Assembly (NCBI GenBank): GCA_947561715.1 | Contig: OX387202.1 | Coordinates: 20,659,001 to 20,723,000 of the forward strand | Length of the DNA: 64,000 nt | Reading direction: 5' to 3' | From: Ascidia mentula | Lineage: Eukaryota > Chordata > Ascidiacea > Phlebobranchia > Ascidiidae | Shown here: in pieces, positions 45,601 through 57,776 of the stretch | Numbering within the stretch: the stretch's first letter is position 1 | How the letters are laid out: every line of letters begins with the position of its first letter | The notes under the pieces: generated by a model | The model's input: the letters and a program-made list of their open reading frames with translations, nothing else | Database searches by the model: none | Told to the model about the DNA's origin: nothing | Program-made: the position numbers and the translations under genes

Positions 45601-48600
45601 CTCTATTTCACTACAGACGCAGACAGGTTTGTGGGAGATTGTGGTGTACGGGAGGAAGCACACCCTCCGACTCAGCACGGAGGTAGAGGAAGACGCGAAC
45701 ATCTGGAGCAGTGAGATCCAGGCTATGATAGATGGACAACCTCTGATTATCACCAAAACAAAGATCCTAATGGACAAGATCAAGGTACAGAAGTGTAGAA
45801 TTGAAACTGAACTTATTGCTTGGAGTAATCTGCTTACAGGGCAACTATTTCGATCTAATATGTCGGTAATGTGTCTGGTGATTATCTTGCCACTTAGGTA
45901 GCCAGGCGAAAACCTCATTGCTTTGAAATTACCTGCTTAAAAAGCACATCAGGAATATTATTACAATGTTGTTAACAAATCGACTCTGCCCAAAGCATTT
46001 CATTCTTTCACTTATATTTAGCATGTTGCCCATAGTGTATGAAAATATGGCTAAAAATTTGTGTATGTTGCAACAGCGTTCAGACGACAATGAAAAGGAG
46101 ATCGACTTGATCTACAAGAGGAACCCAATCTTCAGGCAATCAAGCGAGCCTTTAAGATCCCCTTTGCTATTCCTTCCATACGAACAGGTGACCCAGCAAT
46201 TATTACAACTATCCGTCCCAGAATCCAATACTAACGCAAACTTAATAGTGCTGCAAGTATCCACGTGGTTGTCATAAAACCACGATGACGTCAACATCAT
46301 CTTACCCGAACTATCTGTGACGTAACATTGCTCATATTGTTGTGTTGCTAACGAACCAAGTTGATTATTCCAAAAAAATTAAAAAATTAGTAGTTTCGCT
46401 ACTTAGAAAAAAGGGCATAGAAATCATAATCAACCGTTGTTCGCTCACAGGTGCCCTCTCGTGACGACCACTACACGTTGAGGGACGAGGCTGTGAGGAT
46501 TTTAACGTCCTCCTTCAAATGGATGAACGGACTTTTCAGAACATAGAGGAGGAAGCGAAATCACTCCAGGTGAAAAAAATAAAAAAAAATCGTTTTTAAA
46601 TTTTGCTTTTTGATATTTCTCGAATTCCCGCCTGTAATTGAGTTTCCTCCCCTATATATTTGCACATGTTATGACGTTTGTCAGGTAATTGTGGATCTTT
46701 CTTTGCAATGAGTGGGGAATGATGTTCACAGATCACAATTTATATCAAAGTTTTACTTGACGTCAATCAGCATTCAAAACAGACAATCAAAAAGCATTGC
46801 GACACCGCCCAGCCAACAAACCATCTATCTGTTCGTTCCAGGCGATCATGCGAGTGTGCCACGGCTCCAAGCTATTCCAGGACGAGCTTTACCTCCAATT
46901 AATCAAACAAACCGCCATCTACACCCTCCAACTCACCACAGACGAGCAAATGTGTGACCAGCTTCATGTGACGTCATGTCCGCATTACTGGCATCTCATA
47001 GCTTGTATGTGTTGCGCGTACCACCCATCACGTCCCGTGCTGTCTTACCTGAAGCTGCATCTGAAGAGGTATGACGTCACTAAGTGTGTAAATAACTTCG
47101 TTATCCAATGTAGAGTTCGCGGAACCCTTGACACAACAAAGGTTTACTAAATTTGGGGGTTCTTGGTTAAGATAAACAATCTTTATAGGTTTCGCAGACG
47201 AAAAGTTTGTGAATATCTGGTCTGAGCGCTAATTCTAAAACATCTCTAACCCCACTTTTGTTGGTAAACCAGAATTTATTGCTTGCCTCAATGCTTTGTA
47301 TTCCCAGTAAATTTGAAACAAAATGCTCGTTTAATGAGAGATAAGCCAACAAATATCTTAAACCTTAACGTCCACCGACGATTTTGCCGGGCCAAAGCAC
47401 TTGCTACTAAGCAGTAGTTTTGCATTACAGCGGTTCGGCTTATCATACCTCGCGCTGTTGACTATACACTTGAAATGTGCCTAAGATACCTGGGAATCTG
47501 TACAGTAATGATTATTCGGGGATCCCTTTTCACCGTTTGTTGATTGACATCCGTTATCAGGGTACAAGAGCGATTTCCTGTCACTCTTGGTGGAGCTTAT
47601 GCTGAGTTCGGTGAAAATGCGCTGAGTCAGCAGAGGTCACGTCAACGTGAGATGGTTCCTTCCATTGCTGAGATTTGTGCTGTGCTGAAGATGAGGGACC
47701 TGGTCACTGTGATTAACTGCTATGGTGGCGCAACATGCGAAATCTACATCAACTTTGGCAAACGGTTTTTATTCGGTCTCAATTTGATTTTTTCGGTAAT
47801 TAAGACGTTCTCATAAATTACGTTAAATTCCAAACTCGCCACGTAGATCTGCCCCACTTCGAACACATCCTTTCATCCCATGCTAGTTATCCGATCCCAT
47901 GGGGGCCTGACTCGATAAACTGTGGTTTTATCGGTGCCTGTGCCATTTTATTCCGCATATTTATTGTTCGCACGCGTTAAATTCGTTTTTGTTCAAAACA
48001 AAATTAAGTTATATTTGGACGTTGGCACCAACCGCGCATGAATCGTATTCCACAACTAATCGTCATTCTTTAAATCAGCTCGTATATTGATAGTTAGTAA
48101 AACAACAAAGAATTTTAATTTGTGGACGAAGCGAATAGAGGCCGAAACGTTAAAATTTAACAAATCGTTTTTGTCAACGAAGAGTTTCGTCAGATTTTAA
48201 TTCTTTCAGGGGTCGAGTCTTTTTAACACGTTCCGGAAGAGAGGGATAAAGAAGGTGAAGGAGGAAGGTGAGAGCGGTGAGATGAAGAGGACTCTCTTCC
48301 TGGAGGAACTGCAGGATGTCAAATCAAACGTCCTGGATAGATGGAGGAGATTGAGAGGAATGCCGCAAGAAGACGCCGTGGTCAGTATCACAATAATCTC
48401 ACTAAACAATAAGACTGGAGTTTTGTGTTATTGGATGTCGGTGCATCTCTGCCCGTGGTTGATATTTATTGGCATTGTATTTGGCTGCTTGATGTTTAAA
48501 TATTATTCGCATAATTTTATGTTCAGCATATTTCGCGTTCTCTTCATTCCGTCTAATTCATTTTATCTCAACAATTTGTTTCAGGCTGAATATGTTAACC

Positions 48601-49320
48601 TTGCACGTCGATGGCCCGGATACGGATCCTACTTGTTTAAAGTTGAAAATCACGACGCGCAGTTCGGTCAAACCCTTCTCACTCTGGCGATATCGGCGCA
48701 GGGAGCAACTGTGTTCAAACGAGGTCACTCACAGTCCCTGGATCATTTCTCATATGAAAAGTAAGTTTGATCGAACACAATGGTTCGTTTTCAACGCGGG
48801 AAGACACGAAACTTGTTGGAGTTATTGGCTCTCAACGTTTCTGCTTGTAGGTCTTATGAATATAATGCAGTTTATTTTACGAAACATAAACTTACCATAA
48901 CCATAGTAGTGGGGTAACGTGGAGTCCATATTTCCCTGCAGTTTATTTGGCGTCAGAAAACAAAATTGTTGGTGAACTACGGCCCAAATGTTTGATTCGG
49001 TCAAATGCCCACTTACAAATAAAGTTTTCAAATAGAGTCTCGGGTTTGCTGCGGCCGGTTTCGAATTCGGCTCTGACGTTTGAAAAGTCTCAGAACCACT
49101 GTTCCAAACAATTTGACAAGATTTTGCAGCTACATTCCTTGAGTTGAACATGTTATTGTGTCTTCCTCTCAGGATCCAGTCTTTCGGAGCGGGATCTGCG
49201 AATGTTTTCAGACTTCAGACCGAGTCAAGAGGGGACATTTCCTTCACCGCAGAACAAGTTAATGAGATTGTGAAACTCATGCGAGCTTACGTCACCGCCC
49301 TCTTCCGCCGAAAGCATTGA
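36668..49320 (+). CDS. MYO10: Myosin-X, longest copy (copy C): mid-motor to C-terminus, internally broken
   Basis: Motor exons: 36668-36814 (switch II, DIFGFE), 37228-37328, 37793-37952, 38065-38133, 38271-38353, 38412-38517, 38580-38660, 38896-39020, 39228-39339. Neck: 39546-39706 and 40044-40241, three IQ motifs. Charged single-helix/coiled-coil: 40570-40647, 40894-40965, 41236-41373, 41569-41781. Acidic linker: 41928-42026, 42468-42545, 42946-43024, 43237-43376. Split PH1/PH2: 43724-43893, 44036-44239, 44349-44482, 44584-44813. PH3: 45055-45258, 45617-45784. MyTH4: 46077-46187, 46451-46569, 46842-47068. FERM: 47561-about 47754, 48210-48380, 48585-48760, 49173-49320. This is the filopodial, PIP3-binding motor. 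The ATP-binding half of the motor is absent. Frames fail at the motor/neck junction (39339/39546) and in 46451-46569 (one base short), and about 1.5 kb of FERM is deleted. Confidence 0.9.
37540..37790 (-). repeat. tRNA-derived SINE copies in a MYO10 intron
   Basis: The minus strand of 37675-37774 has the same tRNA-like head as 12763-12893 (GGGTTCGAATCCCGG B box; AACATTGGTCAAGCGCCCGA). A more degenerate second B box (GGGTTCGAGTCCC) lies at about 37570-37590. They sit between motor exons and end just before the acceptor at 37793. Confidence 0.7.
38134..38216. repeat. Short GGTTGAGGCTG-type minisatellite in a MYO10 intron
   Basis: Imperfect tandem copies of GGTTGAGGCTG / GGTTGAGGTTG start directly after the exon donor at 38133. 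Confidence 0.8.
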
Positions 49321-52300
49321 AAGTTGACACCGAGCAATTTTATTGCGTTCAGATTTTAACGAAACTTTAGTATTTGTCGTTCTAGCCACAAACTTGAATG
49401 TTAAAATCAGGGGTTTTCCACAGGGTCACCATATGAACCACAGCGATCTATATCAATGGCTTCCACATTACCACACAATATTACCTTCGCCGATGCATGT
49501 TTTTGTGACATTACTCAGCAAAAACTTTCGTCGGTTGGGAGGATTCACAGAGTTAACCAGGGTGTCGTTGTACCCGAACGAGCTCGCGAAATGTTCCAAG
49601 TCTTTCACGTCCAGTAAGGTTTATTTACAGGATCATGTATCTTATAGTTTCGGCATACACGCTTACACCCACTCTCAATACTCCGCTCCAGTGTTTAAAC
49701 CTTGCAGTTACGATTTTCATTTGTTTTGCCACTTTCACATGTTTTTTACGCTAGTCATATTCTTTCTTGTCCTGAAGCACTTGGTGATCTTTTCTGTCTA
49801 TTTTGTTTTCGGGAAACCAAATTCCATAACCATAGAAATCACAACCAGCGATAAAGTTGTCAGTCCCACTCATGGCTGTTCAACTTGTGATTTGTAATTT
49901 CAATATTATTTCACAATTTTTTGCCGCAATCATGAACCACACCCAAAACATGTGTTTCCGCCTAATTTTAACATCTAAATAACGTCATCAATACGACGAC
50001 GTCACCACGTAACATGAAATATTCCAACCGCTTTCGTACCGATTGTTGTTAACTCTTTTATCCTTAGACTGCCTATCTTTTAACATTGTTATCTGTCTAA
50101 TATTATTTATTGTACATTTGCATCAATTTATTGCTTCTTCGATTTGGTTGTTTTATAAACACAGTTCCTTGTATGTCTGCGGCAAGCCAGTTGATGCCTG
50201 TGATGTCACAATTGCTTATTGTTACGTTCCAATTACTGCTATTGTTTCACTGTCGCTCGGTTTTAAAAAAGAAACAAACCCTGAATTGGGATCGAAAAGA
50301 AATTCGTATTTTGAGATCTTGTCGAAAAATTCTGGTTTTTAACATGGCCTGAAACTGACGTCATGATCCTTGGTGTTTGGTGGCTGGAAATTCTATTTAT
50401 CGAGTAATTTATTTCGAGTTCAGGAATCAATTCTACAAAACTTCACTCTCTCCATGCAATCTACATTCTGCCATGGAATGCAACCGGCAGACGCATCAGA
50501 CGCGTCTGTGTCCTCCACAAACTGCTGTGTTAAGTTAGGTTATTACACAAGAGTGTATAAGGTCTAACCTTGGGAGGTGACAAGAAAATGATTTGTAAAT
50601 TAAAGCCAAAGCTAGTATGCTACTCATGCCGAAGCAAACGTTTCAAACACCACTGTGTTCATCATCAGTGTCAAGTAAGAATGAGTTGCAGCAAGGTGTG
50701 TGCAGAGGGAGGCAGGTAACTGAACAGACAAAAACAACAACACAAATGGAACACGTGACAGACGCCACTCGAAGACCCACGGCCGTTACGTCATCATTTG
50801 GGCTGCAATGAGGACCTGGGTGTTGACAAGAAACCTTGTTACACAATTTACCCTCACATAAAACCTTTCCCATAAGTCGGAGAAATGGCGCCGCGATATC
50901 CGCGCATTTCTGCAAATGTTAGCGGTGAATTGGCGTGAATGCATTTTTGGGGTTTATCAGAGAAAGTCGAACTGAACTGAATCAAATTTTCTGACATCTT
51001 CCAATCAGAAATCAACTGTCAAATCTGATGGATCAATGTTTATATTTACATGGATTATCAACATAAAGCATGGAAACGGTTGCATGTGATTTTGCAACAA
51101 CGACATGATATACAAGGAATGATAAAGCGGAATATGTTGTCAATATCTAATTGACACGTTGACATAATTCTATGGAAGAAGTGGCATCCGAAACGCACAA
51201 AATGTAATAATATGTAGTGTCGACGTCATATTTGCAATTATTATGTTGTGTTTTTCAGGCATCAACCGTTTTTTTATTAACGTCGGATAATAATCACGCT
51301 GTAAACCAAGTTTAACTCATTTACGGCGAACGTGCTATTCGTTCGTTGACACTTCCAGCAACAAGCCGCCTTTTCAAATGTGTCACGTGGTAATCCGAAC
51401 TCAAATAACCCGGTATGCATTTTCTATATAGGTCACATGTCTTTTGCGTAAAAAAGATACGAAGGGACAGAGGACAAAGGACATATAGGACAGAGACTTT
51501 TTGTACGCGTGGTTTGTAACGTGTTATTGTTAGTCCTCGTGCGCTTGTTTATTATGTATTAAACTGATCGTTGACTTTGGGTTTGATAGCAGCCTTTTTA
51601 TCAGGAGTCAGATATACGGCAGTGTTATTATTTGTGTAGACGTTTTAAGTAACGCCCTACAAATACCATGATAATAACAAACATGCAGAAAGGTGAAGTT
51701 CGCTTTTAACACAAAAATTGTAAGGATTTGTGGAATAAATTCGGTTCGGTATAATTGCTTTCCTGTTATTTACGATTTAAAGCCTTTATCAAAACAGGTG
51801 AAAGTATTTACAATGTCTGTCAATAATTGTAAATCAACACAACGTTGCCATGGTAACTAACGACGCAATGTTAATTTTCGTCACTTTAAACCTCCCCAAC
51901 AATTATTCGCATTTCACTTTCATCTTAGAACTCATAATTCCGCCATGTGAGTTTTTCCAATAATACCAACTCATAGTGTTGCTACCAGTAGAAGTTCTCG
52001 ACCACGGACCATTGAGGCGGGCATTTGAACATCTACGATACCACCAAGCTCCACCATGGTTTGCAGCACAATTTCCTGGATACCTGCAATTATAATTAAG
52101 TCGGTTGTCAACAACTCTGTGTTACAACTTATTTAAACTCAGTTAAAATTTGTGTTTAACTAAAACTTTAACGCAACCCCCTGTTTCAGAGCAATTGATT
52201 TTTACAATTGTTGATTTAGGGTGGGCGGTTAACTTTGTCAACGAAAATCAACTATTTGAAGAAATGCTTTTTATGTTTTTTGACTCAACTCGATTTACTT

Positions 52301-54503
52301 CGTTAGTAAAACAGAAATATAATCAGACACGTTGTATCATTATTACTCACGTATCATGGTCTCTGCTGCGTGTTGAAAATCCTATCCCGTTTAGACTGTG
52401 GGACCAACCATCAGCCATGGAATCTGATATGTTCCCCGAATATCCGGATATAGTAATTGTGTAAGAACTTCCTTCATCGCCAATGCTGAAAGTACTGAAA
52501 AGAACAATGTCATAATGTTTAATTTAATGCAAAGTAATTTAAATAACAACGGATAATTTGTTGTTTTAAATCAATCCGCTTACATTGGTTTGTTGCTCAT
52601 GGAAATTATTGTTCAACATAAAACCCTTTATGACGTAATAAACGACATGTGTCATACATTGTGTTGTGTTGTGTGGGATAATTATTTGTCAACTAAGCAA
52701 TAAACACAGAGTGGGATTGGAAGTTTTCAGAAGGAAACCCAGTTATTTTTCAACTTTAAGTTCACAAACGACTGGAGGATTACAAGGAGGCTTTATTGTA
52801 GCTGAAGAACAAAGCGGATAATTCTAACTTTCCAGTCAAGATGCAACGTTTTGGCAAAGGTCAGTACTTGGCACTCAAGATTTTACCACAAGGACTTGGG
52901 CAACAACGACCGCATAAACTCGTCTGGGCAACAGATTTTCCTTAACCTTTTTTAAGTGGTTCTTAACCTTTTTTATCTCATTTCCTACTTCCAGTGTAAA
53001 CGGAATCCTTATTTCCCACTGGTATTTACATTTTTTAACTAAGAATTTAATTATTGTATTTTCGTTATATCTGTTATACTTTTTTAACTTTTTCTACCGC
53101 ATGGCATTACCAATTACCAATAAGTGTACAACACACAGTGAATACAGATCATTATATTTCGTTTACAACTACTTTTGTGTATTTCGGTGCCGACCAATTA
53201 TCCACCTACAACCCTAAAATTTCCCACCGGATAAGAACCACTGGCCAAGGAATTAACTCTGCAGGCCAATGCACCCATTTTCTTGCATAGAGACCCAACA
53301 ATATCCAATCAACCACGCAACGACCAGCAGCTAACCCAGGGGTGGGCAAAGAGAACACAGAGTGTTTACACTATACAACTTATACACTGACAATCAAGTT
53401 GTGTCAGCGTCTCACACGTCGCGATTACGGGATTTTTGTTGCCTCATTCGAAACATTGGGAGCCGAGCATGTTGGGCAGAAAATCGAAATTTCAAACCAT
53501 GGATTATGCATGGGTGTTAGATGGAGAATATAATAATCTTTTCATCCCATATATCTATGCGGGACACAGCACTAATATTCACTGAATTGCTGCCATCAAT
53601 TGTCAAACGGTTTGACCGTGGTTAATTTCGCTTGAACTGCGCAAAAAGGTGACGTTCGACCCAATCCGAGCCCCACTGAGCTCAGTCCCGGCAATCCGCG
53701 ACCAAGCGATCGCGCAAACCTCAAGACCGGTGATGTGGGGTCGTTACGAGTTGATTACAATCCCTATGTGTGTGCGGTATCTAAATTTTTTGTTTCATAA
53801 TTATTCCGAACCGAGTAAATACATTGAAACACAGCAAGAATATTCTGTGTTGCTTCAAACTTCAAACACGAATTTTGTGAATCTGACGTAATAAGGGGGG
53901 TATTTCCCTAATGACTTTTAAGATTTTGTTAGTTATGACGACATGGCAGCATCGGGTAAATTATCGTTGGAACAATGGCATTAATTTGAAAACGTTAAAT
54001 ACGTTATAGTCTTACCTATACTCGGCAAAACCTTGACCTCCGGAAAAATCCTGAAGGTCAACACGAAGGCGACATCTAGTGGACGCACTGGTGATTTGAT
54101 GCAGTTTCTCCAAACCTGTTAAATTTGTTGGTTGTAATAATATTGCTGAAAACACTGGAATTTAAATTGGATTAACTGATACTGTTATATTGGCACTAGG
54201 ATTGTTACGAAGCTTGCTTGAAACGTTTTGCTTGGTAGGCCTGTATATTTAACTCGGTGTGCGCAAGTTGTAACACTCAGTAAATGTTCAGTTGATGCAT
54301 TAAATTTAAAACCAACTATTATTCAAAATTTCACAGCAGTTGTAAGTTTGTATTTAAACTTGTAAGACGTTTAGTTAAGGATTGCTTTATTGGAATACAA
54401 ACCCATCCAAAATTCTTTTGTTAGATCCCCAAACCCATTTTTGTAATCCACCCAATCTCTATCGAAACTCAAAGATCCATCATAACGACGCTGGAACACC
54501 TGG
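45118..54503. repeat. Segmental duplication, block C
   Basis: Partner of 1-11985. Compared with block A it lacks FERM exons (about 1.5 kb) and the Penelope-like insertion, and retains about 200 bases near 51258-51464. Identity is high in noncoding sequence and drops in the two last lectin exons. Confidence 0.9.
49321..51902. other. Convergent spacer between MYO10 and the LCCL/EGF/fibrinogen gene
   Basis: Copy of 5707-8085. No gene is supported; the short open frames are not consistently kept among the three copies. Confidence 0.6.
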
Positions 54504-57500
54504 TATTTATCATAACCAAGGTAAGGTGTTCAGACAATTACTTGTCATGTAAACGACCACCGAACGCTTCCCAACCATTAAACTTAGGATACAGTTTCAG
54601 CCTCGAGAGGCAAACTTACCAGCCAAGCTCCACCATCCATGTCGCAAAATCCCTGGAAAGTCAGAGGAGAAGTTAAATTGTAGACTCCGCTTACGTTAAG
54701 GCCGTTTTGTAACGCGTCCTTGCAGGTTGGAAACGAGCCTATGTTTCGAACACCATGAACATTGTTAATAAATTGCATTTCTTTCATCCAAAGGAGAAAT
54801 TAAACACAATACTAAAAAATCTTACCTATATCGCAATGTGATCCGCTGTACCCGTGGGCACATGAACAATTGTAGGAGGTTTTTGTATCCATGCAAGTTC
54901 CATTGTTCTGGCAAATACCAGGATTTTGTGCACAGAAATCTGGATCTAAAAAGGAATCAAGTTTCATGATCTGAATTTGCATTCTTACTTCCAGGGAAGA
55001 GTTGACTTCACGGCCCTACACACACTACGGTGATAGATTGTTTAAAAGTGGGTTTTATTTAGTCCGTATTTCAATGATATTTACAGTCAGGCACGCGAGG
55101 CATTTTCGTTTAGCTGGTTGTCATGTAGGACAGCATGTGGCATCCTCAAATTAATGACATTAAATTTTCTCTTTTTTTCTACTGACCGGTTACAAATGCA
55201 TCACGGACTCAAACCGGTTCGCGGCCCGGAGGTTGGAATCCCTGTATTTGTATATTGTAAAAACGACGTCAAACTTACAACAATCAATGCCATCTCCGGT
55301 GTAGTTTGCGTTGCAAGAACATTGAAAACTGCCGACGGTGTTGATGCAAGTTGCATGTTGATGACAGTTGTGCATTACATTCGCGCATTCGTTTATATCT
55401 GAATATGATAATTACGATCAATTTCAGTGGACTGTCACATACTGAGTGGCATTTAGCTCCGAAGTAAACGCGAGGCATGAACTTCATTAAGAACAGCACC
55501 TTCAACACTGCTATAAGTGAAAGTTCGTAAGGCCGAAAATTCAGAACTATCAAATATTCTGCTGCTTAAACATGAAAAACAATACAACATGAAATAAGTA
55601 ACAGTTTCTTCCTGTTGGTTGACGTCAGCTAAGAATATATAGTCGCCAGAATCAATATGAGTTGTAGCGTATTATTTTTAGGCAGAATTTACCTGGCATT
55701 TTCAAGTCTTTTGCATAAACATTGTTAATAAATTGCATTCCTTTCATCCAAACAAGAAATCAAACACAAAACTACAAAATCTTACCTTTTTCGCAATGTG
55801 ATCCGCTGTACCCGTGGGCACATGAACAATTGTAGGAGGTTTTTGTATCCATGCAAGTTCCATTGTTCTGGCAAATACCAGGATTTTGTGCACAGAAATC
55901 TGGATCTAAAAAGGAATCAAGTTTCATGATCTGAATTTGCATTCTTACTCCAAGGAAAGAGTTGACTTCACAGCCCTACAGCACACTATAGTGTAATAGG
56001 TTGCGTAAAAAGTAGTTTATTTTGTCTGTAATTCGATTATAACCACAGTTAGAATGTGGCATTCCTCAAAACATGCCATTATTTTTCGATTTTCTACTGA
56101 CTGGTTACAAATGCATCACGGACTCTAACCGGTTCGTGGCCTGGAGGTTGGAATCCCTGTATTTGTATATTGTAAAAACGACGTCAAACTTACAACAATC
56201 AATGCCATCTCCGGTGTAGTTTGCGTTGCAAGAACATTGAAAACTGCCGACGGTGTTGATGCAAGTTGCATGTTGATGACAGTTGTGCATTACATTCGCG
56301 CATTCGTTTATATCTGAATATGATAATTACGATCAATTTCAGTGGACTGTCACATACTGAGTGGCATTTAGCTCCGAAGTAAACGCGAGGCATGAACTTC
56401 ATTAAGAACAGCACCTTCAACACGGCTATAAGTGAAATTTCGTAAGGCCGAAAATTCAGAACTATCAAATATTCTGCTGCTTAAACAGGAAAAACATTAC
56501 AACATGAAATAATTAACAGTTTCTTCCTGTTGGTTGACGTCAGCTAAGAAAAGATTGGCGCCAGAATCAATGTGAGTTGTAGCGTATTATTTTTAAAGCG
56601 TAATTTGCACTTTCAAATCGTTTACGATTTACTTGGCACATTTCTCTTAGTGCCAAATATTCCAGCTTTCAGGGCAATTTCTTACCTATTTCACAGTCTG
56701 ACCCGATCAACCCGGGGTTGCAAGAACAATGTTGGTCGTTAGCTCCAGACAAACATTCACCGTTGTTAGAACAAGTTCTCAAACAATCTTCATCTGAAAT
56801 ATTGGAAAACAAGCGTTATTTCGTTTATCACTTCTTTTCACTTTCAATCCCTGTTTATCTGTTAGAAGGCTTTTTGTTAACTTACGAGTGAACGAAAAGT
56901 ATTGACTTGATGAACCACACGATTTGCTGGTTACACCACCCTTGGTCGAACCAATAAATGAGCGTCTTCCGTTTCTAGAATAAAACGTCACGTATCCTCC
57001 ACTTCCTGAAAATATTCATGATTGATTCAAACAAACCACAAAGTGTTAATTACACCAACTTACGCGACAAGATACCAGCGTGAATGGCAGAGGCACAAAC
57101 CGAGGAATTCTTGTTGTACGAATTTGTTCCACAGACGTAGTTGGACGAACAACCAGGTGGACAAAATACATCAGTTACAGAAAACTCACTGTTTCCTGTC
57201 GTGCTACATTTCACTATATTTACATAAATAGTAATTACTTATTCTAACCAAAAGCTACCCGGAGTATAGCTTACTTTCAAATGTGTACGACCATTTTGCA
57301 AACGAACAAGATTTGCTTCTCACTCCGTTCCTGTCCAATCCTTTATATTCATGTATTGGATCACTTTTGTATACTTCAAAGTAGCCTCCATCATCTAAAA
57401 TATTGGGTTTGAGTTCATACCAAAGAAAATCCGGTAAACATGCCAGGGTACTGTCACTGTAACTTACTGTCCATCAGTCCTGCATGCATTGCAGCCAGAC

Positions 57501-57776
57501 AAAGGGGACCAGAGGCGTAATCATCACTTCCACACAAATCCGAATATTGTCTCAAGCAGTTGGGTGGGCAGATTACTTTTGAAATTGAGTGATTTAAATC
57601 TGATAACTTTGTGTCACACGTTGCTGTGGAAACGAAATATTTAGTGGACTTATAAGCAGTATATAAAAATTTTATTTGGTAAATTTGAAACGCAGCTTAC
57701 CTATCAACGAATTGCATTGATTCTTGCATTGCAGATAACAAAGCAGGAAAGCTTGCAAATAATACTTTAACATCAT
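51903..57776 (-). CDS. Secreted LCCL-LCCL-EGF-fibrinogen-related domain protein
   Basis: Fifteen minus-strand exons: 57776-57701 (ATG), 57623-57468, 57394-57275, 57213-57064, 57005-56886, 56793-56686, 56313-56194, 55905-55786, 55398-55279, 54945-54826, 54738-54620, 54499-54403, 54115-54016, 52494-52351, 52083-51903 (TAA). They give 616 residues. Layout: signal peptide 1-25 ([16 protein letters not shown]); two LCCL domains about 30-207 (CPPNC...CLAAMHAG and CPPGC...CASAIHAG); five EGF modules 208-403, two with the calcium-type start DINEC; fibrinogen-related domain 404-616 ([38 protein letters not shown]). Every exon up to the fibrinogen domain is phase 1-1, as expected from exon shuffling. 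It is probably an extracellular recognition or adhesion protein; ligand unknown. The last four exons are paralogous to those of the ficolin-like gene. Confidence 0.88.
54762..56549. repeat. Tandem duplication of an EGF + calcium-EGF exon pair
   Basis: About 54762-55636 and 55723-56549 match over exons and introns. Each carries one EGF exon (54826-54945; 55786-55905) and one DINEC-type exon (55279-55398; 56194-56313). The proteins encoded by the paired exons are nearly identical, so the duplication is recent and adds two modules in frame. Confidence 0.9.
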
